Shown here: positions 39,091 through 47,770 of the stretch, one piece after another
Numbering within the stretch: position 1 is the first letter of the stretch
Layout of the letters: every line of letters begins with the position of its first letter
Assembly: GCA_014382365.1 (NCBI GenBank)
Contig: JACNJW010000039.1
Location: 1 to 64,000, forward strand
DNA length: 64,000 nucleotides
Source of the DNA: SAR324 cluster bacterium
GTDB lineage: Bacteria > SAR324 > NAC60-12
Direction of reading: 5' to 3'
Made by a program: the position numbers and the translations under genes
Notes under the pieces: generated by a model
Told to the model about the DNA's origin: nothing
Databases searched by the model: none
What the model saw: only the letters and a program-made list of their open reading frames with translations

Positions 39091-39558
39091 ATGGGCGAAA
39101 TCATCAATATATTCATTTCAAAGGAAGCAAATAAGTTGCCTGTGCCTGTGGATTCTGCAGAAACGGTCAAACATCGGGGACTGACCGGTGACAGGTATTA
39201 TCACAAGACCGGAACCTATTCGGATGTTGAGCCTAAAGGGCCGGGAAGGGAACTGACTCTGATTGAACTTGAGGTGCTGGAACAACTTGAATCGGAGCAT
39301 GGTATCATGCTTTCAGGTGCTGAAGCCCGCAGAAACATTGTTACTCAAGGAATACTGCTTAACAAGCTTGTTGGGAAACGCTTCCGAATAGGAGAAGTGA
39401 TCTGTGAAGGCATCCGCTTGTGTCATCCGTGCAAACTATTGGAAAAACTCACAGGAAAGAAAGTATTAGGACCCTTAGTCGACCGAGGAGGTTTGAGGGC
39501 CGATATTTTGACAAATGGTACAATTAGAGTGGGAGATTCGATAATGGTGGTGGACTGA
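39091..39558 (+). CDS. MOSC-domain protein
   Basis: A 155-residue stand-alone MOSC (molybdenum cofactor sulfurase C-terminal) domain protein. Conserved elements are VKHRGLTGDRYYHKTG, ELTLIELEVLEQLE, RRNIVTQGILLN and a Cys-containing RLCHPCKLLEKL (family conserved Cys), ending VDRGGLRADILTNG. MOSC proteins are predicted sulfur-carrier or molybdenum-cofactor-binding factors; the reaction here is unknown. It has no molybdoenzyme neighbour in the window. Confidence 0.85.
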   Translation: MGEIINIFISKEANKLPVPVDSAETVKHRGLTGDRYYHKTGTYSDVEPKGPGRELTLIELEVLEQLESEHGIMLSGAEARRNIVTQGILLNKLVGKRFRIGEVICEGIRLCHPCKLLEKLTGKKVLGPLVDRGGLRADILTNGTIRVGDSIMVVD

Positions 39559-39563
39559 CCTTT

Positions 39564-39612
39564 AAATCGTTCCCATGCTCTGCGTGGGACTGCAACTAAG
39601 ACGCTCTGCGTC
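39564..39612. repeat. REP hairpins upstream of the RAYT gene
   Basis: Two hairpins in a row: TTCCCA (39571-) pairing with TGGGA around TGCTCTGCG, then GACGCTCTGCGTC (TCT loop, perfect 5-bp stem) ending at 39612. The whole is the reverse complement, with small changes, of the 59-bp units downstream of the transposase, so the RAYT gene lies between inverted REPs. Confidence 0.82.
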
Positions 39613-39635
39613 ACAAAAGCAAGCCGGGATATAAA

Positions 39636-40187
39636 ATGGGCCGCAGCCGCTTTACTGTTATCAATGAATCGCCTCATTTTTTAACCTGTACTGTTGTGAA
39701 CTGGATACCACTGTTCAGTGATCCCAACATTGCAAAACTGTTATTGGATTCATTAATGTTTCTCCAAAATCAGCAACGGTTAAAACTGTTTGCTTATGTA
39801 ATCATGGAAAACCATCTTCACTTACTCGCTTCTTCTGCAGAACTCTCCAAAGAAATTGGTAATTTTAAATCATTTACTGCCCGTCAAATTGTGGATTATT
39901 TGGAGGAGAAGAAACATGTATCTCTGCTTAAACAGTTGAACTATTATAAAAGTGAACACAAGAAAAATAGAAATTATCAGGTCTGGCAAGAAGGTTCACA
40001 TCCGGAAATGATATTGAGTGACAAGATGTTTCAGGCAAAGTTGGAATATATACACAATAATCCTGTTAAGAGGGGATATGTTGATCAGCCTGACCATTGG
40101 CGGTATTCGAGTGCAAGAAATTATTTAGGGCTTGAGGGATTGTTGAGTTTAAATGGTTTAGAAGACAGGACGCAGAGCGTCAAGTAG
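39636..40187 (+). CDS. REP-associated tyrosine transposase (RAYT, IS200/IS605-type Y1)
   Basis: A 183-residue HUH-type Y1 transposase. The HUH histidines are His60 and His62 in YVIMENHLHLL, and the catalytic Tyr is about Tyr138 in KLEYIHNNPVKRGYV. The N-terminus SPHFLTCTVVNWIPLF is typical of TnpA-REP. RAYTs are thought to move or spread REP hairpins as single-stranded DNA. REPs in inverted orientation flank the gene on both sides, and its last codons and stop lie inside the first downstream REP unit. All catalytic residues are intact, so it may be active. Confidence 0.92.
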   Translation: MGRSRFTVINESPHFLTCTVVNWIPLFSDPNIAKLLLDSLMFLQNQQRLKLFAYVIMENHLHLLASSAELSKEIGNFKSFTARQIVDYLEEKKHVSLLKQLNYYKSEHKKNRNYQVWQEGSHPEMILSDKMFQAKLEYIHNNPVKRGYVDQPDHWRYSSARNYLGLEGLLSLNGLEDRTQSVK

Positions 40188-40392
40188 GCGTTCCCACGCA
40201 GAGCATGGGGACGATTTGGAGAGTGAGGATGCAGAGCGTCAGTTAGGCGTTCCCACGCAGAGCATGGGAACGATTTGGAGAGTGAGGACGCAGAGCGTCA
40301 GTTAGGCGTTCCCACGCAGAGCATGGGAACGATTTGGAGAGTGAGGACGCAGAGCGTCAGTTAGGCGTTCCCACGCAGAGCATGGGAACGAT
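40169..40392. repeat. REP array: four tandem 59-bp units
   Basis: Units begin at 40169, 40228, 40287 and 40346. Three are complete 59-bp units; the fourth continues only to the shared CGAT before the 33-bp array. Each holds GACGCAGAGCGTC (5-bp stem, AGA loop; the second unit has GATGC) and CGTTCCCACGCAGAGCATGG with its matching TGGGAACG arm (8-bp stem). Differences among copies are one to three bases. The first unit overlaps the end of the RAYT gene. Confidence 0.92.
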
Positions 40393-40591
40393 GAAGCGTG
40401 TAAAAACGCAGAGCATGGGAACGATGAAGCGTGTAAAAACGCAGAGCATGGGAACGATGAAGCGTGTAAAAACGCAGAGCATGGGAACGATGAAGCGTGT
40501 AAAAACGCAGAGCATGGGAACGATGAAGCGTGTAAAAACGCAGAGCATGGGAACGATGAAGCGTGTAAAAACGCAGAGCATGGGAACGATG
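40373..40591. repeat. 33-bp tandem array, about 6.6 copies
   Basis: The period is 33 bp. Starts are at 40373, 40406, 40439, 40472, 40505, 40538 and 40571, the last cut after 21 bp. The unit opens ACGCAGAGCATGGGAACGAT and closes GAAGCGTGTAAAA; all copies appear identical. It reuses the right arm of the REP hairpin but drops its left arm, so each unit keeps only a 4-bp GCGT/ACGC stem. The period is a multiple of three, leaving both strands open; this is a by-product, not a gene. It ends 29 nt before rluD. Confidence 0.95.
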
Positions 40592-40620
40592 TATGTTAAT
40601 AAAAAAACCGAACAACAAAA

Positions 40621-41613
40621 ATGAACTTGCAGCATTGTGTAAAAGAAACTGAATCAGGAATACGCCTGGATCAGTTGCTGACATCCTTGGATGAGATTAT
40701 TTCCCGGACACAGGCCCAGCGGCTGTTGAAATCCGGAAATGTTTTAGTTAACGGAAAGTCCGAACTGGCACCATCGCGGAAAGTTCGTGAAGGACAGGAG
40801 ATATTAGTTACAATTCCACCGCCGGAATCAACTGAAGTTCTACCGGAAAAGGGTAATCTCGATGTTTTATTTGAAGACTCACACTTAATCGTGATCAACA
40901 AAGCCGCAGGTGTTGTTGTGCATCCTTCTGCCGGACATGCTTCCGGAACTTTAGTAAATTATTTACTGGATCATTGTCAGGATCTATCCGGAATCGGCGG
41001 CGTGCTGCGTCCGGGAATAGTTCACCGGATTGACAAGGACACTTCCGGAGTTTTGCTTGTGGCAAAAACTGATGAGGCGCACCAGCATTTGTCCGCACAA
41101 TTTAAGTCGCATTCAGTTAAACGGCAGTATCAAGCCCTGGTTTGGGGTGTTCCGAAAACAAAACACGGAGTTATAGATGCAGCCCTCAGGCGACATCCGG
41201 TACGGCGGAAGGATATCTCAATCATAGAAAATGATGATTCAGCAGAAAATGAAGACGAAAATGAAAAGAAAATGGGCAAATCTGCAGTAACACACTGGCG
41301 TCTTTTACAGGGTTTTGAATTTGCGGCATTGCTGGCTTGCCGTTTGGAGACAGGACGAACACATCAAATCCGAGTGCACCTGACTTCGATTGGACATCCG
41401 CTGATTGGAGATCCGCAATATGGAAAATCTCCCCTAAAAAGGCTTTCACATCTTTCAGCAGAATTGAGTTTGAATCTCAAAAATTTTAAACGCCAGGCTC
41501 TGCATGCGGAAATACTCGGTTTTGAGCATCCTGTTTCCGGAGAGTGGCTGGAATTCAAAGCAGTGTTTCCGGAGGATTTTCGTAACTTACTGACAGCAAT
41601 TCAGCATGATTAG
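40621..41613 (+). CDS. rluD: 23S rRNA pseudouridine synthase RluD-type
   Basis: A 330-residue RluA-family enzyme. An S4 RNA-binding domain occupies about 15-75 (RLDQLLTSLDEIISRTQAQR, VNGKSELAPSRKVREGQ). The catalytic domain has HRIDKDTSGVLLVAKT with Asp140 as nucleophile, RQYQALVWG and TGRTHQIRVHLTSIGHPLIG. RluD makes pseudouridines in helix 69 of 23S rRNA, helping ribosome assembly. The ATG at 40621 has no clear Shine-Dalgarno and follows the 33-bp array by 29 nt. The gene's promoter must therefore lie in or beyond the repeats. It overlaps the nitrilase gene by 8 nt. Confidence 0.92.
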   Translation: MNLQHCVKETESGIRLDQLLTSLDEIISRTQAQRLLKSGNVLVNGKSELAPSRKVREGQEILVTIPPPESTEVLPEKGNLDVLFEDSHLIVINKAAGVVVHPSAGHASGTLVNYLLDHCQDLSGIGGVLRPGIVHRIDKDTSGVLLVAKTDEAHQHLSAQFKSHSVKRQYQALVWGVPKTKHGVIDAALRRHPVRRKDISIIENDDSAENEDENEKKMGKSAVTHWRLLQGFEFAALLACRLETGRTHQIRVHLTSIGHPLIGDPQYGKSPLKRLSHLSAELSLNLKNFKRQALHAEILGFEHPVSGEWLEFKAVFPEDFRNLLTAIQHD

Positions 41614-42436
41614 AGCGAAAAGAGAGATCAATATTGCTTGTCTTCAAACACGACCAAGAGCAGATTTTAAAACTGCTCTTGATGAAGCAATAGCGCTAGC
41701 AGAAGAGGCGACAGCAGCAGGAGCGGATTTTCTGACGCTACCGGAATATTGCGGTGGCTTAAAAACAGAAGGTTCTGCATTTGCTCCACCATTTGAAGTT
41801 GAGGAATCTCACCCTGTTTTAAACGGCCTCAGGGATTTTGCAAAAAACCGGAAAAAATATTTGCTTATTGGTTCAATTGCTGTCAAAGGTCCCAGAGAAA
41901 AGACTTTGAACCGCAGTTATATTATTGATGATTTTGGCAACATCATCAGCCGCTACGACAAAATTCATCTATTTGACATCAAACTCTCGGAACAGGAATC
42001 GTACCGTGAAAGCACAACCGTTCATGGCGGGCAGACAGCCGTAATTTGCCAAACACCTTTAGGATGTTTTGGACAGACAATCTGTTATGATTTACGTTTC
42101 CCTCATCTTTATCGGGTTTTATCACAAGCAGGTGCAGAGATATTGTTTGTACCTGCAGCATTCACTAAAAAAACAGGTGAGGCACATTGGCATGTACTTA
42201 ACAGGGCACGTGCCATAGAAAACAGTGCTTTTGTGGTTGCGCCATGTGCTGTCGGCAAGGTTGAAGGCGGTGGAGAAAGCTATGGTCATTCATTGATCAT
42301 AAATCCCTGGGGTGAAATTCTTGCTGACGGAGAAGCAGAATCGGGTTTTATCAATGTAAATATAAAGCTGGACGAAGTTGATTCTGCACGGTCTCGAATT
42401 CCAAGCCTGAGTCACGACAAGTCATTTGAGTTTTAG
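41606..42436 (+). CDS. Nitrilase-superfamily amidohydrolase (Nit1/Nit2 type)
   Basis: A 276-residue C-N hydrolase. The Glu-Lys-Cys triad is Glu47 (FLTLPEYCG), Lys119 (SRYDKIHLFD) and Cys160 (GQTICYDLRFPHLYR). The pattern fits the Nit1/Nit2 branch, so deaminated-glutathione amidase or omega-amidase activity is the likely role. It is cytoplasmic. The ATG lies 8 nt before the end of rluD, so translation is coupled, an arrangement not expected on functional grounds. Confidence 0.88.
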   Translation: MIRAKREINIACLQTRPRADFKTALDEAIALAEEATAAGADFLTLPEYCGGLKTEGSAFAPPFEVEESHPVLNGLRDFAKNRKKYLLIGSIAVKGPREKTLNRSYIIDDFGNIISRYDKIHLFDIKLSEQESYRESTTVHGGQTAVICQTPLGCFGQTICYDLRFPHLYRVLSQAGAEILFVPAAFTKKTGEAHWHVLNRARAIENSAFVVAPCAVGKVEGGGESYGHSLIINPWGEILADGEAESGFINVNIKLDEVDSARSRIPSLSHDKSFEF

Positions 42437-42445
42437 CTTTGAGTG

Positions 42446-42526
42446 CAAGCAAGACCTCTTTTTTCGCTCGAGCTGACAAACTGCACAGAGGGAAATCTCT
42501 CTTCGATTGAGCTGACAAACCGCACT
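42446..42526. repeat. Direct repeat of a dispersed motif
   Basis: Two adjacent copies, CGCTCGAGCTGACAAACTGC near 42465 and CGATTGAGCTGACAAACCGC near 42504, each preceded by a CTCTTT/TCTCTC run, lie between convergent nitrilase and FAAL genes. They resemble the GATCTCTC-TTCGAGAT motif at 44968 and 55501. Confidence 0.5.
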
Positions 42527-42544
42527 AAAAAATACCAATAATTT

Positions 42545-44572
42545 CTAACTCAACTCAAGCTGCTTGATAATATCCCTCAGACTTGTCCCATCTTCAATTT
42601 CAAGACTCCGCGCGAATTTAGACTCAAGCTTGTCAATAAGCTCAACAATCACTACTGAATCTGCACCACAATCCAAAATTGGTTGATCCAAATCCGGTTC
42701 CAGCGAAACAACTTTTTTGAAAAGTGCAACAATTTCATTTTTAAGTGAAGGAGTTGTTTCTGCAATTGCTGAATCATCCTCATCCTGTGAACTGTAGATC
42801 CGCTCTAAAAGTCCGCTAAAACTCTTCTCTGCAAAAGTTTGACGGTTACGCTGATGTTTTATTTTTCCGCTGGATGTTTTGGCAACAGTACCCGGTTCAA
42901 GGTAGAGACGTTCAGTTGGCGTGATTTGAAAATGTTTGCCAACGATTTCAATAATTTGCTGATCAATGTTTGCCAAAACATATTTGCGGAAAAGATCCTG
43001 GTCTTTGAGTAAATCTGCTCGGACTTCAACTGCAACCGCCAGATGTTCCGACTCGTTTTCTGCTCCGGAAGCATAAGCCATCAAGCAACCCGGCCTTAAT
43101 TCTTCCACACCGGTGAGTAACTGTTCAATGTCCTGTGGATAATAGTTTCGTCCACGGATGATGATAATATCTTTGATTCTGCCTGCAAAATAAAGCTCTC
43201 CTTTCCAGAGTAATGCTGTGTCACCGGTGGCCAGAAAATGTTGTTCTTTACCCTGTATATTTTGCTGGAAAATCTCTTCGGTAGCCTGTTCATTTTCGTA
43301 ATAGCCCTGGGCAACCGAGGGACCACTGACCATCAGTTCGCCAACTTCACCTTCCGGAAGCGCCTGGTTTTCAGCACCTTTAATCACAATTTCATGACCG
43401 TCCATTGCTGAACCCAAATTGACCAGCATTTTTTTATCTGCTTCCGGAGCAGAGTCATCCAGCACTTTGATTTTACCCTCTGTTTCCAGCACATGGCGAT
43501 TCACGCAAAGTCCATGGAGTCCTGTTTTGCTACCTGAAAACATGATCACTATTTCCGCCATTCCAAAGCCTGGACGGATAACATCTGCTTTTAATCCACA
43601 TGCGGAAAAACGATCATTAAACTTTTTAGTTGGTAAATAATGAACCGGTTCAGAACCGTCTGTTACAGAAACCATGCAGGATAAATCGAGTTGATTCAGG
43701 TCTTCATCCGAGATTTTTTTCAGGCATAAATCGAGTGCGAACGGTGGTACATAACTGTGAGCGCATTTGTGTTTTGACATTGCGGAGAGCCAGCGCAGAG
43801 GCTTGCGGATGAAATGTGCCGGTGTCATCAGAACTGAGTAACCTCCTGAATATAGTGAACCCATCAGTCCTGCAGCTAAACCAAAATCATGAAAAAGCGG
43901 CAGCCAGATCATTGTTCCATTTTCTTCTTTAAGCTGCATAAATTTTCGGGCCTCCTCCAAATTTGCAAGCAAATTACTGTGTCCAATCATGATGCCTTTC
44001 GGTGTTCCTGTACTGCCGGAAGTGAATTGGAGGTATGCAGTATCATCCGCATTTATTTCAGGAGCCAAATATTCTCCGGACGTATCTGTTAAGATTTCTT
44101 TATCAGTTGCGATCTTAAGTCCGTCAAAAACTTTTTGCAGTTCTGGAGGCAACTGGTTCCGTAAAAAATCCACCAGAGTTGGTGTGGCAATTAATAAACT
44201 GGGTTTGCTGACTTTCAAAGTTGGCAAAAAAGTTTCCAGATAGGCCGCCATGTTTTTCGGTCCTGCTGGTTCTGATAATGGAACTGCAAGGATTCCTGCG
44301 TACAGACAACCGTAAAAAATATTGACGAATTCCAAGCTATTGGGAAGAATGATCAGTACTCGTTCGCCTTTGGAAATTCCACGTTTTTGCAGGGCTGCAG
44401 CAACTTGACGGGCAGATTGATCATTTTGCAGATAGTTCATTGTACCGGAATAGCGGCTTTCGAAGGCCGGATTTTCACCATCTTCGAGGAAAATAACGCA
44501 GTCTCTGTCTGGATGTTCAACTGCCCTTTGTTGGGCGATTTCTACGAAATTATTATAAGTATTTGGTTCCAT
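42545..44572 (-). CDS. Fatty acyl-AMP ligase fused to an acyl carrier domain
   Basis: A 675-residue FAAL-type protein. The adenylation domain (about 1-580) has YLQFTSGSTGTPKGIMIGHS, the A-domain end KTSSGKIKHQRNRQTFAE and FAAL-typical WLPLFHDFGLAAGLMGSLY. A linker follows, then a phosphopantetheine carrier (about 600-675) with DCGADSVVIVEL, whose Ser should carry the prosthetic group. Such proteins activate fatty acids and hand them to polyketide or peptide assembly lines. No polyketide synthase or peptide synthetase lies in the window, so the product and partner are unknown. It converges on the nitrilase gene. Confidence 0.88.
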   Translation of the reverse strand: MEPNTYNNFVEIAQQRAVEHPDRDCVIFLEDGENPAFESRYSGTMNYLQNDQSARQVAAALQKRGISKGERVLIILPNSLEFVNIFYGCLYAGILAVPLSEPAGPKNMAAYLETFLPTLKVSKPSLLIATPTLVDFLRNQLPPELQKVFDGLKIATDKEILTDTSGEYLAPEINADDTAYLQFTSGSTGTPKGIMIGHSNLLANLEEARKFMQLKEENGTMIWLPLFHDFGLAAGLMGSLYSGGYSVLMTPAHFIRKPLRWLSAMSKHKCAHSYVPPFALDLCLKKISDEDLNQLDLSCMVSVTDGSEPVHYLPTKKFNDRFSACGLKADVIRPGFGMAEIVIMFSGSKTGLHGLCVNRHVLETEGKIKVLDDSAPEADKKMLVNLGSAMDGHEIVIKGAENQALPEGEVGELMVSGPSVAQGYYENEQATEEIFQQNIQGKEQHFLATGDTALLWKGELYFAGRIKDIIIIRGRNYYPQDIEQLLTGVEELRPGCLMAYASGAENESEHLAVAVEVRADLLKDQDLFRKYVLANIDQQIIEIVGKHFQITPTERLYLEPGTVAKTSSGKIKHQRNRQTFAEKSFSGLLERIYSSQDEDDSAIAETTPSLKNEIVALFKKVVSLEPDLDQPILDCGADSVVIVELIDKLESKFARSLEIEDGTSLRDIIKQLELS

Positions 44573-45035
44573 ATTATTTTATTCGACAGTTGCGAGTATT
44601 GTTATGTCATCCCGCACTCTTGTGTGGGATCGTGTAATATATCAACACTTTTTTAGATCTTTCACTTAGATCAAGGTTATAAATTATAGTTTATAAATTC
44701 AGAATCTTATGCTAACTAGCGACTCACGAGTTAGCTGGTTGGATTGTTAAGATGACGAATACCGTTTAAACAACACTATTTTTCTTCAATGCACAGTCTA
44801 GCACATTAAAGTCCGTCCTCAAAAAACATTTCTCAAGGCAAGAGTAAAGTCAGAAAACGGTTTTTAATTTATAAATATAAATTTGTTGAATCCTGATTAA
44901 GACCAAAATCCGTCTCACTGCTTACGAAACTGGAAACCTTCCATATACGACGCACCAATAATTCAAACAGATCTCTCCCTTGGTTCGAGATGATTATAGA
45001 CGCAGCAGAAATAACTATAAGGATTTCAGGTATTT
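44573..45035. other. 463-bp intergenic interval with palindromes
   Basis: No gene is supported. ATCCCGCAC (44609-44617) and GTGTGGGAT (44622-44630) form a near-perfect hairpin with one mismatch and a 4-nt loop. At 44968-44993 is CAGATCTCTCCC followed by TTGGTTCGAGATGA, like the right half of the element at 55447-55525. The rest is AT-rich. It should contain the FAAL promoter and perhaps a terminator for the esterase gene. Confidence 0.55.
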
Positions 45036-45848
45036 TTATGTAAGCTTCAATTTCCGAATAAATTTCAATGAAATATCAGCTACCTCTTCAAATTCCTGAT
45101 CGAGTATAACTACGTGCCCAGATTGTTCCATCCAATGAGATTCACGAACTGCAGACTGTATCCGCTGTAAAATGATCTCACCACTTTTTAAATCAACAGT
45201 TTGATCTAAATTTGCCTGGATGATCAAAACCGGCTGATAAATTCTGCTCAGACGCGGCTTTGTTTCCCACTGTAGTCTTAGCAACTGTACACCTGCTTTT
45301 AAAGGGTTGACCTTGTAACCCTGCCACTCCATTTCATCCTTAGTCTTTCCACTCTCCTTTTGGATAGCAAAAACAAAAGGTGAGGCTAAGACCATTACAA
45401 ATTTACGCAGTAAAGAAGAAGCCAGCCGCATGGCCGGCGCATAAAGCAGCAGTCCCTTTATTTCAGGATGCTCGCTGGCTAAATGGAGTGCAAGCACAGC
45501 ACCTGCAGATTCTCCGCCGACAAAAATATGGGTACATTTTTTCTTCAATTCAAAATAGGCTCTTTCGCTGGCAGTCACCCAGTCTGTGTATGAAGTTTTG
45601 TTTAGATTTTCCGGTGTAGTTCCATGTCCCGGCAGCAGAACAGCAGAAACTGTGTAACCGGCCTCATTGAACCGTTTTGCCAGGGGTCGAACTTCTGCAG
45701 TAGTTGCAGTAAAACCGTGGATTAGCAGAATCCCGATTTTTCCACCCTCCCAGTAGAAAGAAGCGCCTTCCAGTTCAGGATTTTGCAAAGGTGTTGCTAA
45801 AGATGTGTGAGCTTCATTAACTGTTGATTGTTCTTTGTTCAGACTCAT
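45036..45848 (-). CDS. Alpha/beta hydrolase (carboxylesterase / monoglyceride-lipase type)
   Basis: A 270-residue alpha/beta hydrolase. The oxyanion region is LLIHGFTATTAEV, the nucleophile elbow GGESAGAVLALHLA (GxSxG), and the acid and His lie in LDQTVDLKSGE and EQSGHVVILD. The pattern resembles Est30/YvaK-type carboxylesterases and monoglyceride lipases acting on short or medium acyl esters. No signal peptide, so cytoplasmic. It stands alone on the minus strand, divergent from the Gld-type ABC genes. Confidence 0.87.
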   Translation of the reverse strand: MSLNKEQSTVNEAHTSLATPLQNPELEGASFYWEGGKIGILLIHGFTATTAEVRPLAKRFNEAGYTVSAVLLPGHGTTPENLNKTSYTDWVTASERAYFELKKKCTHIFVGGESAGAVLALHLASEHPEIKGLLLYAPAMRLASSLLRKFVMVLASPFVFAIQKESGKTKDEMEWQGYKVNPLKAGVQLLRLQWETKPRLSRIYQPVLIIQANLDQTVDLKSGEIILQRIQSAVRESHWMEQSGHVVILDQEFEEVADISLKFIRKLKLT

Positions 45849-45985
45849 AATTATTCGTTTCTCATCAGTTTTAGAGGATTGAAGATAAAGTGGTTATTGT
45901 ATTTTGTCTTGATACCTTTTTCCGCAAGAGCTAAAATCTTCTATTTTCTTGAAAACAGTTTGTTTATAAATAATACAGGTTTTTT

Positions 45986-46924
45986 ATGATTCGTGTTCAT
46001 TCTCTGAGCAAAAATTTTAACAACATTCCGGCAGTCGATCAAGTTTCATTTGAAGTCCAGCGTGGAGAAGTACTGGGATTTCTGGGGCCAAACGGAGCAG
46101 GAAAATCTACTACCATGAAGATGCTGACCTGTTTTATTCCTCCAAGTTCCGGATCTGCAGAAATATGTGGATTCAGCATTTTAGATGATGCGTTGCAGGT
46201 ACGCGCCCAAATCGGTTATTTGCCCGAGAGTGCTCCTTCATATGACGAAATGCTGGTTGGAGAGTTTCTGCGTTTTGTAGGCGAAATCCGTGGTTTCAGT
46301 GGACGAGAGTTAAACCGGCGGGTAAGTATTGTACTTGAGATGACTGCACTGAGAGAAGTTGAAAATCAAATGATTGAGACTCTCTCCAAAGGTTTTCGGC
46401 AACGTACCAGTCTGGCACAGGCCTTGATTCACGATCCACCGGTACTGATCCTCGATGAACCAACAGATGGACTTGATCCAAATCAAAAACATGAGGTTCG
46501 TTCATTGATCAAGAACATGAGTGAAGACCGTACGATTTTAATTTCTACACATATTTTAGAAGAAGTTGATGCAGTCTGTACTCGGGCCATGATCATTTCA
46601 GCAGGTAAGGTTGTGGGCTATGGAACACCGGATGAGTTACGCTCACGGTCTCTGTATCGCAACTCTGTTACAGTGAGTGTGAATGCAGATAATCACGTGC
46701 CTTTAATGAATGATTTTAATGAACTCGACTTTGTTTACTCTGTCGAGCATCTTCCAGAACAACAGCAGGGTCTGGTTAGCATGCGTCTGTATCCTAAAAA
46801 TAAAGAATCCATCACACGTCAACTCGAACAGTATTTATGTACAAAAAAAATTCCGCTGGAGCAGTTTGTTGTGAATAAAGGTCGGTTGGATGAAGTGTTT
46901 CGTGAACTAACTGTTACAGGCTGA
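45986..46924 (+). CDS. ABC transporter ATPase, GldA-like
   Basis: A 312-residue ABC ATPase. Walker A is GPNGAGKST (34-42), the signature LSKGFRQR, Walker B with VLILDEPTDGLDPNQKH, and the family tail. With the two genes after it, it forms a GldA/GldF/GldG-type set found in Bacteroidetes gliding genes and widely in other bacteria. The exported substrate is unknown. It lies 62 nt upstream of the permease gene. Confidence 0.9.
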   Translation: MIRVHSLSKNFNNIPAVDQVSFEVQRGEVLGFLGPNGAGKSTTMKMLTCFIPPSSGSAEICGFSILDDALQVRAQIGYLPESAPSYDEMLVGEFLRFVGEIRGFSGRELNRRVSIVLEMTALREVENQMIETLSKGFRQRTSLAQALIHDPPVLILDEPTDGLDPNQKHEVRSLIKNMSEDRTILISTHILEEVDAVCTRAMIISAGKVVGYGTPDELRSRSLYRNSVTVSVNADNHVPLMNDFNELDFVYSVEHLPEQQQGLVSMRLYPKNKESITRQLEQYLCTKKIPLEQFVVNKGRLDEVFRELTVTG

Positions 46925-46986
46925 AAACTGCAAAATGAAAGCAGGTACTTTTTTTATGCTAGATACTAAAACCAAATAAAATTATT

Positions 46987-47721
46987 ATGAACGGATTTAA
47001 TCCAATTTTTAAACGTGAACTGCTGGCCTACTTTCGCTCACCGGTAGCATATGTTTTTATTATTATATTTTTAGCAGCAAATGCAGGCTGCACATTTTTT
47101 CTGGGCAATTTTTATAATTCTCAGCAGGCAAGCCTGGAAATCTTCTTCCTCTTTCATCCCTGGTTATATTTGTTTCTGATACCTGCGGTTGGGATGCGTC
47201 TCTGGTCAGAAGAGCGCCGTTCCGGTACTGCCGAGTTACTGCTCACATTTCCAGTTAGACTGACTACAACTGTTTTTGCCAAATTTTTTGCTGCCTGGTT
47301 TTTCATCGGCATTGCGCTGCTGCTGACTTTTCCCATGATTTGGACAGTTCATTTTTTGGGTAGTCCGGACAATGGTCCAATCATCACAGGCTATTTAGGC
47401 AGCTTTCTGATGGCAGGTTCATACCTCGCAATTGCCAGTTGTACATCTGCACTGACAAAAAATCAGGTCATCAGTTTTATCCTGAGTGTTAATATTTGTT
47501 TAATCATGGTTTTGTTGGGCTGGGGAGTTTTGAACGATACTTTAAATGCAGTTTTTCCTGTCTGGATCGGAGATTTGATCAGTCAGTTCAGTTTTACAAC
47601 CCACTTTGATGCAATCCGCAGGGGTGTGGTTGACCTGCGAGATATAATTTATTTTGCTTCGATTATAGTCGTTGTGCTGATGTTAAATGTGGTAGTGCTG
47701 GATTCGCACAAAGCATCATGA
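46987..47721 (+). CDS. ABC transporter permease, GldF-like
   Basis: A 244-residue membrane protein with six hydrophobic segments. It has the GldF-like start NPIFKRELLAYFRSPVAYVF and the motif EERRSGTAELLLTFPV, normal length for ABC-2 permeases of this class. It should form the membrane domain for the ATPase next to it. Spacing to the following GldG-like gene is 49 nt, so an operon is likely. Confidence 0.87.
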   Translation: MNGFNPIFKRELLAYFRSPVAYVFIIIFLAANAGCTFFLGNFYNSQQASLEIFFLFHPWLYLFLIPAVGMRLWSEERRSGTAELLLTFPVRLTTTVFAKFFAAWFFIGIALLLTFPMIWTVHFLGSPDNGPIITGYLGSFLMAGSYLAIASCTSALTKNQVISFILSVNICLIMVLLGWGVLNDTLNAVFPVWIGDLISQFSFTTHFDAIRRGVVDLRDIIYFASIIVVVLMLNVVVLDSHKAS

Positions 47722-47770
47722 TTGTGGTGAAATTATTATTTAATAATAGAATTATTAGCTTAAAAACATA

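Noticed and set aside
40373-40591. Possible CRISPR array
   Set aside because: Units are directly joined and identical with no variable spacers, and no cas gene is near.
40334-40684. Open frames on both strands giving 11-residue repeats
   Set aside because: They follow from a 33-bp period that is a multiple of three in identical DNA repeats and from REP sequence, not from selection on a protein.
44573-45035. tRNA-like GGTTCGAGA near 44982
   Set aside because: No cloverleaf could be drawn around it; the stretch belongs to a dispersed repeat also seen at 55501.
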